From Tetmemena sp. SeJ-2015 (Eukaryota; Ciliophora; Spirotrichea; Sporadotrichida; Oxytrichidae): 64,000 nt of DNA. The notes beneath the pieces were generated by a model. It saw only the letters and a list, made by a program, of their open reading frames with translations, ran no database searches and was not told where the DNA came from. The stretch spans positions 1 to 64,000 of the forward strand of contig JAJKFJ010022752.1 of the NCBI GenBank assembly GCA_027382625.1, in the 5' to 3' direction. The position numbers were made by a program, and so were the translations under genes. Shown here one piece after another: positions 21,158 through 33,017 of this stretch (the first letter of the stretch is position 1; every line of letters begins with the position of its first letter).

Positions 21158-22517
21158 ATGCAATCCACGAGTTCGTAACCTGTCATTCCTCACGCATTGG
21201 CTAGTCCTCCTTTCTCAAATCCAGAGGATTACTTAGATGCTCTCCCTCTTAATCCTTTATTTATACTTTTCATTCATTGTTTCTTTTTATCCTTGGGAAA
21301 GTTTGCCATATTTGCAAGCGTGTGTGGAAAGGCCCAAGGACTACTCCTATTATTAGCAAATGACTATTCACTGGGGTGACTAAGACAACTACCACCTGGT
21401 TCAAAAGCTGGGCAGAGGCAAATATTCTGAGGTCTATGAAGCAGCATGCCTGAAGAACAATCAGCGCTGCGTTGCTAAGATCCTCAAGCCTGTGAGGACT
21501 GAGAAGATCTACAGAGAAATCAAGATCCTGCAAACTCTCTATGGAGGGCCAAACATAGTCAAGCTATTCGATGTAACCAGAGATGCAGGAACGAAAATAC
21601 CTTGCCTCATCTATGAGCACATCCCAAATATTGAGTTAACCACTTCAAATATAAGGAATTAATGACTGAACGTATATAATGAGTCCAAGCTACTTTTCCA
21701 GAGGTTAACAGACGAGGAGGTGAGGATCTATCTCTACAAGTTGCTTGAGGCTTTGGATTACTCGCATTAGCACGGCATCATGCACAGAGATGTCAAGCCA
21801 CTAAACATAGTTATCAACCATGAAAAGAGAGACCTAAGACTCATCGATTGGGGTCTTGCTGATTTCTATACCCCAGGCTAAGAATACAATCACTCTTTAA
21901 AACAAGTGAACTTTAAATATGATATAGATGTATCGAAATGTGAGAGTTGCATCTCGCTATTATAAGGGACCAGAGCTGATGGTAGAAGACAAACTGTACC
22001 ACTACTCACTTGACATTTGGTCGCTTGGTTGCACCTTCGCAACTATGATCTTCCGCATAGACCCCTTCTTCAAGGGCTCAGATAACAACGACCAGCTAGT
22101 TAAGATTGCAAAGGTTATGGGCACAGATGGACTAAGAGAGTACCTTCGCAAATATAAGATCAACTTATGAACCATTATGGAATAATTTGTTTGTAACTTG
22201 CCAACAGCCATTTCAAAAATAATGAAGTAATATCCCGCTGTGGAGTTAGAGGGCTTCATAAACTCTGCCAATAAATTGCTCGCAAACGAACTAGCTATGG
22301 ATTTACTCAAGCGCATGCTAGTTTATGATCCATTCTTATTCTGTTTATATTTATTTTGAGTAATGACAAGAACGAAAGAATAACTCCCATTGACGCTATG
22401 TAGCACCCTTACTTCGACCAGTCAGAGCAAGCCTAATCAGTAACTGATGAGGAAATAAAAGCGGGGTTATGTAGCTAGACTGCACAGTTTGATATATTCA
22501 CAAAGCATTAAGAGTGA
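21158..22517 (+). CDS. CK2A: Casein kinase 2 catalytic subunit alpha
   Basis: After a short N-terminal tail starting MQSTSSQPVIPH come the CK2 hallmarks: [20 protein letters not shown] (Gly loop), [10 protein letters not shown] (catalytic Lys), [34 protein letters not shown] (HRD), [11 protein letters not shown] (the DWG typical of CK2), [32 protein letters not shown] and [15 protein letters not shown]. Ends TGA 22515-22517. CK2 is a constitutive Ser/Thr kinase for acidic motifs. IESs at 21632, 21888 and 22325 break the domain and are all resolved by pointers. A TGA at about 22168, after KYKINL, marks another unresolved junction, as does the segment 21250-21310. Confidence 0.95.
21632..21679. 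other. IES, 48 bp, pointer TGAGT
   Basis: TGAGT at 21632-21636 and 21680-21684. The insert carries in-frame TGAs. Removal gives [20 protein letters not shown], as expected for CK2. Confidence 0.92.
21888..21936. other. IES, 49 bp, pointer AAT
   Basis: AAT at 21888-21890 and 21937-21939. Removal gives [19 protein letters not shown], identical in layout to other CK2 alpha subunits. Confidence 0.95.
22325..22362. other. IES, 38 bp, pointer ATGA
   Basis: ATGA at 22325-22328 and 22363-22366. Removal gives [20 protein letters not shown]. Confidence 0.93.
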
Positions 22518-22682
22518 GATTAAGTGTATTTAACTTACAATTCAAACTGAAAGCAAAAATAGTTTGTAATAAAGCGAAAGAGAGGCTAAAGAATTCTGAA
22601 GTCATTCTATATTCACCATTTTAGAGGGTAGATTTCGTTTTAGAAGATTATCTTTAATTTATTAAAAACGTAGTAGAAGTTA

Positions 22683-23965
22683 ATGATGCAAAAAGAGAGA
22701 CCGGTTTCACCCTCAAATAACCGTCTATAGTTGCAATAAATTCTCAAGCCTATTCCTGATCTAGGCTTGCTGTCCCCTGCCTCCCTCATCTCTTTTTCCA
22801 ATCTGTAGCATCAGTCTTCTTCAAAACCCTAAGGACAAGGAAAGGAGGACAAAAATTAAACTATCTTAATTTTTGTTTGCAAATTCTAAGAGTGATCTGA
22901 TGAGCACTCACTCTATAAGAAACTTCATGCTGGATGGAAGTGAGGAAGCGTTGAGTGTGAATAGCTTGGCTGGTTTATAGGGGCATCATGGAGGCACCTA
23001 GTTTACCTCAACTTAAAACACCACTATTGACCATCGGAGAGTAAACTACCATTCTTAAATGGCTACTTACAACCACAGCAATTTCAAGCCAGTAAAGGAT
23101 TCTAAGCACACGAGTCCTTAGAAATAAAAACATCCGAATAATAATTAGCATGAGGAGGACAATCTGAAGAGACTTAAGAGGAAAGAAGAAATCAGCACTG
23201 ATAGCTTTAATATTGTTAGAAATAGATTTAGTCAAATTAAACTCTTGAGTTGATTAGCACTTTGTTTTGATTATAATCAGATCTACATTAAAGGAGTAGA
23301 ACCTGAAAATCATACCAACTAGCAGCCTACCAAAAGCAAACAGTCTCTGTTCAAAGGCCATGGCCAAAATCTTAACCTTAGCAGCTAATATGAGCTATTC
23401 AAGGGCTTTGGAAATATTCAGGCAGATGAAAGTCATAATGACACTCAGTCTTTCTCTAACTATGGCTCTTTGGCAAGATTTCTCTGTTAGTATTCTTTTT
23501 ATAAAACTTATTTTAGCACCTGACATGAGCTCAGCAGACTTCAGACTTCAGAACTTAGTGTAGAAGACTATGAATGGCACAGGTCCAAGAGACAATTCAC
23601 TTAAGCAGAGATCTCATTAAATTTCCCCCTTTCCTCTTCAGCTATCTCAGGCCCATTTAATCTTATGTCTAGATTTGAGTTTGATGCATATCCCAAGAAG
23701 GAGTTTCGAAGGTTCCTTACCTTCCCCTCCTTAATGTAAAGTCAGCCATGAGTGACTACCAAGACTCAGCCTAGCTCCCCACAGCAACTGATCGCTCATA
23801 GCTAAACATTTCTAAGAAGTAGGGGTATGGACTCACTAAGAATAACCTTTCCCTACCCAAGCACTCTACAAGCAGAAGTATGCTTGGGAACAGTCTCTTT
23901 AATGCTGGAAAGCTAAGCATAAGCACCTTTGATATAGATATATCGAACTTGCTTAAATAAGTACT
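22683..23965 (+). CDS. Unidentified Q/N/S-rich low-complexity protein
   Basis: Starts MMQKERPVSPSNNRLQLQQI. Coding blocks include STHSIRNFMLDGSEEALSVN, YHSQMATYNHSNFKPVKDSK, LFKGHGQNLNLSSQYELFKG, SGPFNLMSRFEFDAYPKKEF and a C-terminal NLPSLPKHSTSRS-like Ser/Asn-rich end. Several frame changes (near 22870, 23250, 23480 and 23620) indicate introns or IESs that I did not resolve. No domain recognised. The 3' end is approximate. Confidence 0.45.
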
Positions 23966-24046
23966 ATATTAAGGCAGAGATAAAGAAGGAGAGAAGGGGA
24001 ATCTAATATCAGCTTCATTAATTTTTATTTGTGAGAAACTCAGTCA

Positions 24047-27000
24047 TGGATAGAAAGATAAGTGGTGGTGGGAGTGTTGTGGCAGATGACACGCATAAGA
24101 AAAGCACTTAGAGAATACAAGACTTGAAAGAACTGACTCAAGAAATGGATCCTCTACAACACACCTCCTCTCATTCCTCCTATCAAGTGTACCATCAAGC
24201 ACTGCTCGATAACTCAAAGTTCAATCCTCTTTTCCTTGCCTAAATCAAGCAAAAGTTCAATGACAGTAAGACATCACCCTTTATTGTATTTCCTTTGCTA
24301 ATTTTTGATTTTAGCTGAGTTTAGCAGCAGCTATGTGCATGAGACCAAGCGGAAGTATGTGATTGCTTAAATTCAGACTAACAACCGACAACTCAAGAAG
24401 CTACAGTAGAATCAGCAAGTCCTCAACTCTTTGAGCAATCAAATTATATTACTATGCATTTTATTATAGTATGGAGGGAGCAACAATACTGTAGAAGAGA
24501 TGAGAGCTCTACTTAGGCCTTAAAATGAAGCCACTACTGACCCCACTCCTGTGAATTAGCAAGACTCTCAAGCAATCAAAGTGTGATAGAGGACCTCGAT
24601 ATTATAAAGCCACCAGCAGATAGCGTCACTCAAAAGATCAAAGGAGATCTCAAACTCAAGCAACTCAGCAAGACCACTCTCCTCAAGAACATTCAAGAGA
24701 AGGAAGCAAAGCAGAGACTGCATAGGTTTCCAAACTCAAGTAGGTCTCAGTCCAGTCTCCCTTAAATATTAAAAATTAATGTTAAAATAATTAAAGCCTT
24801 GGACCCCACAGTTGAGGAGGAAGAATTGGATTTGCTCATTGGAGAGAGTAAGCAACTTCCTCCTAGCACTTAAAAGCAAAGTCCCTATGCTAAAAGAAGC
24901 AGCGCTTTCTTGAATTTGAAAATGATAAGCCCAGTGACTGCATCCCAGCCTACTTCCCCCAGGGATAAAAGTGACTAGGCCTCAGTCAAATTTAATTAGA
25001 GTGTGAGGAGTGCGAGTGTAATTAATGACTATCCAAATAACATGGCAACTTAGAATTATTTGTTATAAGATATTTTGCATTTTGGGATTAAATGAAAGGA
25101 GCAAGAGGATTTAAATCTTTCAAGGCACTAGTCAGCAAACCACAATCTTTCCAAAGTCATAAGAAGTAATTATCAAGGGATTTAAATTGTAAAAAGAAAA
25201 AATAAGAGAAACTAAAAATACACACATAAACATTAGTTTAAAGAGGATAATAAATTTCTTAAAATATTATACTGCCTAAACTTGTAAAATCTTTATCATT
25301 TTATGAAGGAACTAACTATTTTTAAACTTGAATATCTCTAATTGGATATAAAAGTGTTTGGATAAATTTTGATTTAGTATTTATTTAAACAATATAGTAG
25401 ATAGACGCTCGTGTGAATTCAAAACGTGCATCTGATGATCCTCTCAACCAAGACAGCTAATCTAATTTAATATATTAGCTTTATTTTTACTATATGAGAG
25501 CTTTTAGAGGAGGAAATTTGTAGAGCAAGAGGATTAAATAGACGACCTGCCTCTTTTCAACCCCAACTCTGGCAATAAGATCAGTCTCAACAACCTCTAT
25601 AAAATTAAGGTGCAGGTTGAATCCAAGATCCAGAAGAGTTCCTTCGAAGAGAAAAAGAGACTGCAAAATTCTTAGTAATAAGGAAAAGCACCCTCTGACT
25701 CATAAGATCCTTATAGTTTTAATATTATAACTACTCTTTTAAATTAATTGAGATGCAGCTCCATCTAGCATCACAGCAACTATGAATCACTTCAACGGCC
25801 CTAGTTCAAAGCAAAATTACGAAAGATTCTCCCAGAGTATAATACAGTCTGGCAAGCTCGCTGGCTAAAGGAAGGTCAAGAAGTTATAGAACGATTCGAA
25901 GATACACTAGATATAATCTTATTTCCATCTTAATATTTTTACTCTTAATTGGAATGATAGTGGAAGATCCTTAAGTTGAAAACGATATGGAAGTTAATGA
26001 CAAAGTATTAGAGAAGTACAACCCTTTAATCACTGAGGAGCAGTTAAGAATAATTGAAGCAGCCGTTCCAAAGCATACTATGCAGCAGCTTCTGGGGCTT
26101 AACAACAGACAGTTTATAGTCTTCAAGAAAACTGAGATGTGGATAAAAAAGAGGAGATAGAATAAGATAAGGGAAAGTGGAGCAGCTGCTAAAAATGCTT
26201 AAACGAATGCTGATAGAAAAGTGCAGAGGTTTCCTATTCGCAAAAGGAGAGACATGTTGAATTCGCTAAGGACCTTTTCAAAATATGGGATGATGACAAC
26301 TTGCTAAATAAATAATTGCTATTATTTTAAGCATGAACTCTGGAATACTTGAGCTTGATGAAATCGCAGAGCCACTTGTTGCACTCGGGTTGAGTACAGA
26401 TTCTCAATTTGTGGCTAAATTGATAGAGTCACTTAGTGAGAAGAGCAAGCAGTCTAAAAAGCAAAAGAAGTTGTCTGTAGCTGTCGGTGCCAATAAATCC
26501 TAAGACGAATCAGACGAAGACAACACCGAGAATTTAACTTTCACACTCAAGGACTTCGTGAAGATATTTAGAGCAGATAAAGTTGGAGAGAAAATTTCAA
26601 CGATCATTAAGAACACTTGCTTGGAGAAGAAGTATCTGGAATAGCAGGCTTAGCTCCTCAAGATCTTATATTCAAATAGTTAGTGATAAACTTTATATGA
26701 TCCAGCAGAAGTGGTTACAAGAAAGACATCAGTAGCAATAAGTAATCCAGAACTAGAATACTGAAAATTAGAGTAAGACAGGAGGAACAAGAGACTTCCA
26801 GCATATGCACACAGATGTGTAGGTTTTAAAAGTATCGCCAGGCTATCTAGAATTCTCCCCTGAGAAAGTTTCTACAGGACTTTAATTTAATTGTACTACT
26901 GTTAATTTAAGGAAAGCATCTGGGGTCTACTTAAGGAGCCATAAGTCCGAATGAATAAAGTTTTGCCTCACTAGACTCATCTGTGAATGGAAGTAGTGAC

Positions 27001-28473
27001 TATGTGGCTGAGGATCCAATAGCCAATGCAAAACGTGCAAGCCTAATTAAGTTTGCTAAGAATGCAACTAAGAGGTAGTCTATACTTATGCTTGAGAAGA
27101 ATACTCCCTCAATAGCTGAGTTGATGGAGATAGTTATAGAGTGGTGGAGAGAAATAGACCTCTAGTAAAAGCTTGAGTAACCTATAGAGAGGGTTACTGA
27201 TCTACTCGTAAAGAAGGGAATCTCAAGTGATGTAGATACTGCAAAAAAGATCTTGCTCAAATACCTAGATGCAGATGGCAAAGTTAGTATCATCACAAAA
27301 GACGACTTCACTTAGATTTTCTGCAGGTGTATCTTTAAGGACTCTTTGATAGCAATGTCAGAAAAGATACTGAACATGGATAATATGATAGGGGATGTCC
27401 CTCTCATTCTAAAGCTTGGGAAATATCAGCGCTCCTTAATGATGCATGGCTTGACTAAGGGAGACTCAAAGCAAAAGGTTGGCCTGGAAATTATGAATGC
27501 CTTATACAGTCTCAAAGTGTTCTTTTCCATTTAATTCATGCAAATTTCTAGTATTCATAACTTTAAGTGAGCTAGGACTTTTCTTGGAGGCACATCAACT
27601 ACTCCAAATTCATTGAAGACCCTCTCGGTACGAAGGCCTAAGAAAGGGAGCAGGAGCTTCTCAAGATGAAAAAGATAGACAACTATGATAAAGCAATTAA
27701 GCTCTATGAGGAAGCAGATGAGGATCGAGAGGAGATAATTTAGGAAATTATGGCAAATGGGAAGAATGAACTCCAAATAGAGTTGGATAATCAGAAGGAA
27801 AGTGAGCGGAGGATCAGAGAGGACCAGCTATCAAGAAAGACGCGCCTAACCAGAGTTTAAGATCTAACCTCACATCTCAATCCTCGATTCTATAGCTAGC
27901 AGTAGCCCAAGGAGTCAAGCGATCTCTCACATGTACTTGAGCCTCAGACCAAACCTACAGCCAAGAAATCTACTTTAAGATAATCTACTAGCAAGAAGAA
28001 AACAGCCCTAAGATTTTTAGTCCTAAATCAAACCGATCCTCACCCAAACGCTCACCCAAAGTCAGCTGAGTTTAATTTTTCTCATTATCAATTTCTCATA
28101 TTCTTCATTTGAAGCTCAAAGTAAAACTCTCCAGTTACTCATAAGAGAAAGTTCTCAAAGTTAGATAGCTTTGGGAAAAGAACTTAGGCCTACACTCAGA
28201 AAATGTATGAAGAGAGAAATAGCGACTCGCGATTAGATAAGACAGCAGGAGTATCTAAATAAGGAATAACATGGCTTTTGAAAACAAGGCCATAAACAGT
28301 ACTTAGAATCCAGGCATAGTAGCCTTGCTGTCTAGGTCATTGAAATTAATGGGCAGCAAAGAGCTGAAGCAGTAAAGCTGCCTAATATTTATGAAGACAG
28401 AAATCTAAATGAAAGAAGGGAGGAGCAAAGTGATTTATTGGAAGAGTATTAAAAATTGTTTATGAAGTCTTGA
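24047..28473 (+). CDS. Very large EF-hand/coiled-coil protein assembled from many MDSs
   Basis: Starts MDRKISGGGSVVADDTHKKS. After polar N-terminal blocks (KRKYVIAQIQTNNRQLKKLQ; PPADSVTQKIKGDLKLKQLS) it continues through IDDLPLFNPNSGNKISLNNL, AAPSSITATMNHFNGPSSKQ and EKYNPLITEEQLRIIEAAVP. An EF-hand (FKIWDDDNSGILELDEIAEP) and a second loop (KYLDADGKVSIITKDDF) follow, then a long helical tail and IYEDRNLNERREEQSDLLEE, TGA 28471-28473. Five pointer-defined IESs (24554, 25099, 25705, 25910, 26298) tie the parts into one frame, so this is one gene of roughly 1,200-1,300 codons. One TGA at 25094-25096 and frame slips near 26230 and 26690-26960 remain unexplained. Confidence 0.65.
24554..24573. other. 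IES, 20 bp, pointer AAT
   Basis: AAT at 24554-24556 and 24574-24576. Removal gives TPVNQSVIEDLDIIKPPADS and bypasses a TGA. Confidence 0.85.
25099..25522. other. IES, 424 bp, 13-bp pointer GAGCAAGAGGATT
   Basis: Exact 13-bp direct repeats at 25099-25111 and 25523-25535 flank a strongly AT-rich non-coding segment. Coding resumes after it as EQEDQIDDLPLFNPNSGNK. Confidence 0.88.
25705..25750. other. IES, 46 bp, pointer AGAT
   Basis: AGAT at 25705-25708 and 25751-25754. Removal gives PSDSQDAAPSSITATMNHFN. Confidence 0.9.
25910..25955. other. IES, 46 bp, pointer GATA
   Basis: GATA at 25910-25913 and 25956-25959. Removal gives NDSKIHQIVEDPQVENDMEV. Confidence 0.88.
26298..26335. other. IES, 38 bp, pointer AAC
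   Basis: AAC at 26298-26300 and 26336-26338, inside an EF-hand loop. Removal restores WDDDNSGILELDEIAEPLVA. Confidence 0.9.
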
Positions 28474-29085
28474 CTTAAGCTCAAAGCATTGATCAACAAG
28501 TTTTTTAAAGAAGTCAAGTAAATTTATGAGTTTTCTACTTATTCTTATCTTCTTTTTAAAAAGAATCTATGGACATTTATTGCTTTAATAAATACAAGCT
28601 TTAACTATTGGTTGATATCTTGTAGAATTTCCTTTTGTAACTTGAAGTTAATTCTTATGAGTTGATTTATAAATAAATTAAATCATTTAATTTTGATAAA
28701 TCTTCTCTCCTTTATTTGAAGAAACCTCCTTTATACAATTTTGTTTCAAAATCCTGTCTCATAACTAAATTATCGCTTTCAACCTTGGCTATCCATTTTA
28801 GTACAGCAGATTTAATTATAAAGTAAGAGCATTTTACTATTTCCATCCTGCTCATTCTTAAATATCTTGGTAAAATACAGTTCAAGTATAGGGTAACACT
28901 ATTTTAATTTTTGAAGGTTTAATACTTGTGCTTTATTTGGGCAAATTATTACACCCCAAATTAGTGTGGCTTGAGCAAAATTAAAAAATAAGTACGCTAT
29001 TTAATTTTATACATACATAAATATTTGAGCTCAAATTTTTAGAGCTTTATTATTTTAAAAAGAAAACGCGGCGACGTCCTCAACT
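28474..29085. other. AT-rich intergenic region
   Basis: About 610 bp without a recognisable frame or RNA gene. Confidence 0.4.
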
Positions 29086-32000
29086 ATGATTCCTTAGTAC
29101 TCCACTAATCCAACACTTTTGGATAAAAATAGAGCGCCCACTGCTCAGCTCTACCAAGCAGACCACACTGTGCCCTTAAACTTGCCGACCCCTGGGCAGC
29201 TAGGGTTCACCTTTCAGTCTCCTCAAAGCACCAACTAGGCACTCTCTAAGCTAGTGCAAAACACATCCTCTACTACTAAATCAATAAGCGAGGGTATTTG
29301 AAGCATCCAAGAGGCTTTGAGTTCGATGAGCCCCAGTAATGGCTTTCAAGGGTAGTAGTAGTAGCCAAATAAGTTCAGTTTTGGTGTTAAGAATAATAAT
29401 TCAAGGGATATATCTCCAAGCAAGTTCTCCATTTTTGACCTGGATAAGCTGATTCAAGGCCATGCAGGCAGCGGGGAGGGGAATTCGTTCTCTTATAAGA
29501 AGATTGAGATCACTCATGAGTAACTTGTCAAGCCATAAATTCAATTGGAATAGTAAAAGACTAATGAGTCATCTCCATTAGAGAAAAGCTCAGATGAAAA
29601 CCTTAAAAATGTAAGTATTCTGCTTGTAAATATCATCATGTCTTATTTCCAATCATAATAATTCGAGATAACAAACCTGATTTATATGCATAAAATATAA
29701 ATGAAAAGGAAAAACTAGAGATATTTTATCTAAAATAAACAGTGGAAAAATATATACTTGCAGTTATTAAATTTTAAAGCGTCCAAATGTTAAAATATCT
29801 ACACATTTTTGCCCAAAATGAAGTTTTAAAAGAGATGATTTTAATTAATTGAGCAACAACTTTCACAAAATGATTTACTTTAAAATCTGTTCTACAGAAA
29901 AATTCTCACAATATCAAATTAATGCTCTGCTTATTTCATCTAAATATATTTATAGGGTTCATCTTGCTTTAACTAGAACAATTAGCCTGCAAGAAATATT
30001 CAGGCCTCCCTCCAATCAACAAATACAAACTCCATAGAGAATAAAGTTTCTGCTGACAATATTGATATTGATAAAGAGCCAGATATTCAATAAGACTCCA
30101 AATAAGCAGGTGATAACCTTTAGAAGTTGGGCAAAAAACCAGTAAAGTATATAAAGCCTCAACAACCAATTTAAAAGGAAGAGGAATAGCATATAGATAT
30201 CAGCTCATTCATTGAGGAACAAGAAAAAGAGTAGAAACATAAAAGACTTTAGAAACTAACACCAATTCTAAGAAAATGGATAACCTCATAGGTGATGCGT
30301 CACTTATAGATGAGATCACCAAACCCATAATGCCAACGAGCTCGATGATGATGCGTTCATGCAATGCTAAATCAAGGTTTCACAACCCAGAAGAAGTAAG
30401 CAGCCAGCAAAAGGATAAGAATACATCTGCACTACTAAATTGCATTGGAGATAAAGCGCATTAGAATAAGCCAGCTTTAGAGCCTTGTAAAGATCCTAAT
30501 TGCAAAGATTGCCTAAAAGAAAAAGAAGACCAGAGAAACTCAAATCAGTATCTTAATGAGCTTGGTGAGATGCAAATGCCAACTAAGTTCAATTTCAAGA
30601 AGGATGATTAGCCAGTTACAACTATGGCAGGTGCTAAGAAAAATCCAGATCCTGATAAGGAGAGAATAACTAAGATAATCGAGAGCTCAGCAAGATATTC
30701 CGAGTTCTATTAAAAGGAGGAGAATAAGAAGAAAGAATGCATCATGAGGATAAAGAAGTTTGCATAAGATTCACACTTTGCAAGCAAATATTCACTCGTG
30801 GAACAGCACTAGAGATCATGTTAGAAATAAGATCGCTCACTATCTCAAAGAAAGATCGATTGAAAGAACATGGATCTATGTGGATATGGATATGTTCTTC
30901 GCAGCTGTGGAAATTAGAGATAATCCAGATTTGGCAGAAAAGCCCGTTGCAGTTTACAACAATAAAATGATAATGACTGGTAATTACATAGCAAGAAAGT
31001 ACGGAGTGAGTAGTGGCATGCCTAAATTTATTGGCAAGAAGCTTTGCGAAAACATAGTCTTTATTGAAGCAAATTATGCTAAATATAAAATTGAGTCCGA
31101 AATCTTCAAAGATATCTTGGCATAGTATGATAATAGATATGAATCCCAAGGTTTGGACGAAGCATCGATTGATGTTACAGACTTCTTGAAAGATAATGGA
31201 ATGGATAATATGGAGGGAAGGATATTTCTGGGGTAAAAGATTAAGCAAGAGATATTTGAGGCCTCTCAATTGACTGCAAGTTGTGGTGTAGCTTGCAATA
31301 AGCTTTTAGCTAAGATCTGTTCTGCAATTATGAAGCCTGACGGTCTCACTTATCTAGATTTTGACCAAGAGGAGATTCAGAGCTTTATGGATAAGCTGCC
31401 TATCAACAAATTGATGGGCATAGGCAAAGTCCATTAAAGAGTCCTGAGTGGCTTGGGAATTAAGAATTGCAAGGACATGGTAGATAAAGGAACTGAGATC
31501 TATGTGAACTATAACGAGAGTCAGTTCATGTTCTTTATGAAGTCTGCACTTGGAATTGATAGAAACTACCATGAAGAGTGTGTGTAGAAGAGCATAGGCG
31601 TTTCTCAAACAATTAAGCCCATTTATGAAAAGAAAGAGCACGATGATTGCGTGAGAGCGATGGCTATTGAACTCTATGAAAGACTTTAAGAGCAGGAGCT
31701 GATGGCCAAGACTTTGACATTGGAACTTAAGACTATAAGGTTCAACATCAAACAGAGATCTACCAACTTCAACTAGTATGTGTACGAGAAAAGCGATATA
31801 GTACGGGCATCAGAAGAGCTTTTGAATGTAATGTGGCCCATTGGGGAACCCGTACGCTTAATTGGAATCAGATTGATGGTTCTCAGATCTAGACCGAAGA
31901 ATTCAAACTAAAGATCAAATACATTCTCACATAGGTAAAAATATTCCATGTTCAAACCTCTTATTTTAGGAAGTCAGAGTTTGGAGATTATAGAAAGATA

Positions 32001-32787
32001 AGCTCAGGAATGAAAGACTACTCTGACGATGAAGATGATTCGGGAAAAGGCATGGATTTCAATCCTGAAGACTACGGACTGCATTTTGATCGAGCGCGTA
32101 TGAATTCAAGCAATCGCCGGTCAATCGATCACTATAAAAATTAGAAGAAGATAATGCAGCAATAGAATCTGTGTGCGTAGCCATCAGAAAATATGGACGA
32201 TTAAAACCAAGATGATCAAGATGAGGTGCAAGTTCCGAATAATAACAAGACAACAGCTCAAGGTCATAACTCCGAGGATAAGCGAAACTTCAGCTGCGAT
32301 CTTAGCAATAAGTCTGCAAGAGCGAAGAAGAACGGCTGTGATATTACAAGCTTCCTGAAAAAGCAGCCTAACCGAAAGCAAATAGAGGAGTCAATGGAAA
32401 TGTATGATGAGTTTGAGGATAAAGAATACGGACTTGATGATCTTCTAAGCGATTTTGAACAGAGTAAAGGGAAATAAGAAGCCAGAAGGAGTTCAAAACA
32501 AGAAGAATAGAAGGTCAACAGATAATCTAGAAGAATCTAAGAACTCTCCCTTGAAGAATTTAAAATTAGTAGAGAGAAATGAGAAAGCGCTCTTGAAAAA
32601 GTTCCCTGCCTCTAATATGGAATAAGCTAATAAAGCAAAAGCTTTTCAAAATAAGCATAAACCTCCAATAGGCTAGGGTCATATCTAAAATTAGTAAGGC
32701 AGTAAAAATAATAAACAAAGGGTATCTGATGAAAAGATAAATAATTAAAGAGTCATTAAAAAAGATGACTTAAGTCCGTAAAAGTGA
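29086..32787 (+). CDS. POLK: DNA polymerase kappa (DinB-type Y-family), with long N-terminal extension
   Basis: The catalytic core is unmistakable: DPDKERITKIIESSARYSEF, RTWIYVDMDMFFAAVEIRDN (palm Asp), VYNNKMIMTGNYIARKYGVS, MPKFIGKKLCENIVFIEANY, SQGLDEASIDVTDFL (catalytic DE), ASCGVACNKLLAKICSAIMKP, LPINKLMGIGKVHQ and the little-finger region up to RLIGIRLMVLRS. The long polar C-terminus includes GCDITSFLKKQ, which could be a PCNA-binding segment, and ends at TGA 32785-32787. Pol kappa performs translesion synthesis. The N-terminal extension from 29086 (MIPQYSTNPTLLDKNRAPTA) may be part of this gene or a separate one. It holds a TGA near 29308, an AT-rich gap at 29610-30010 and a cysteine cluster CKDPNCKDCL. 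A 22-bp IES lies at 30783, an intron lies at about 31935-31969, and a G-run slip lies near 32474. Confidence 0.9.
30783..30804. other. IES, 22 bp, pointer AGCA
   Basis: AGCA at 30783-30786 and 30805-30808. Removal gives KKFAQDSHFASTRDHVRNKI, linking the Pol kappa N-terminal helices to the palm. Confidence 0.88.
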
Positions 32788-33017
32788 AAATAATTGATTA
32801 TAGAGGACTCACTAAGATCTTATGTCAAATAGTAGAAATTAATAAGCTTAATTTATTTATAAATTTCTCACTATTTTCTTGTTTTTTCTCTTTTTAGTCT
32901 TAAAAATAAAGAGAAATTTCAAAATGAGTAATTCTTTAAGACATTTTTTTACCAAAAGTTTGAAAGTCTTGTAAGCAAATTGAAATCAATAAATAGTTTA
33001 ATTGTATATTTTAAATA

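Noticed and set aside
26180..26215. AATGCT direct repeat (12 bp apart) as an IES
   Set aside because: Removal does not change the frame or avoid a stop, so it is equally well a short coding repeat.
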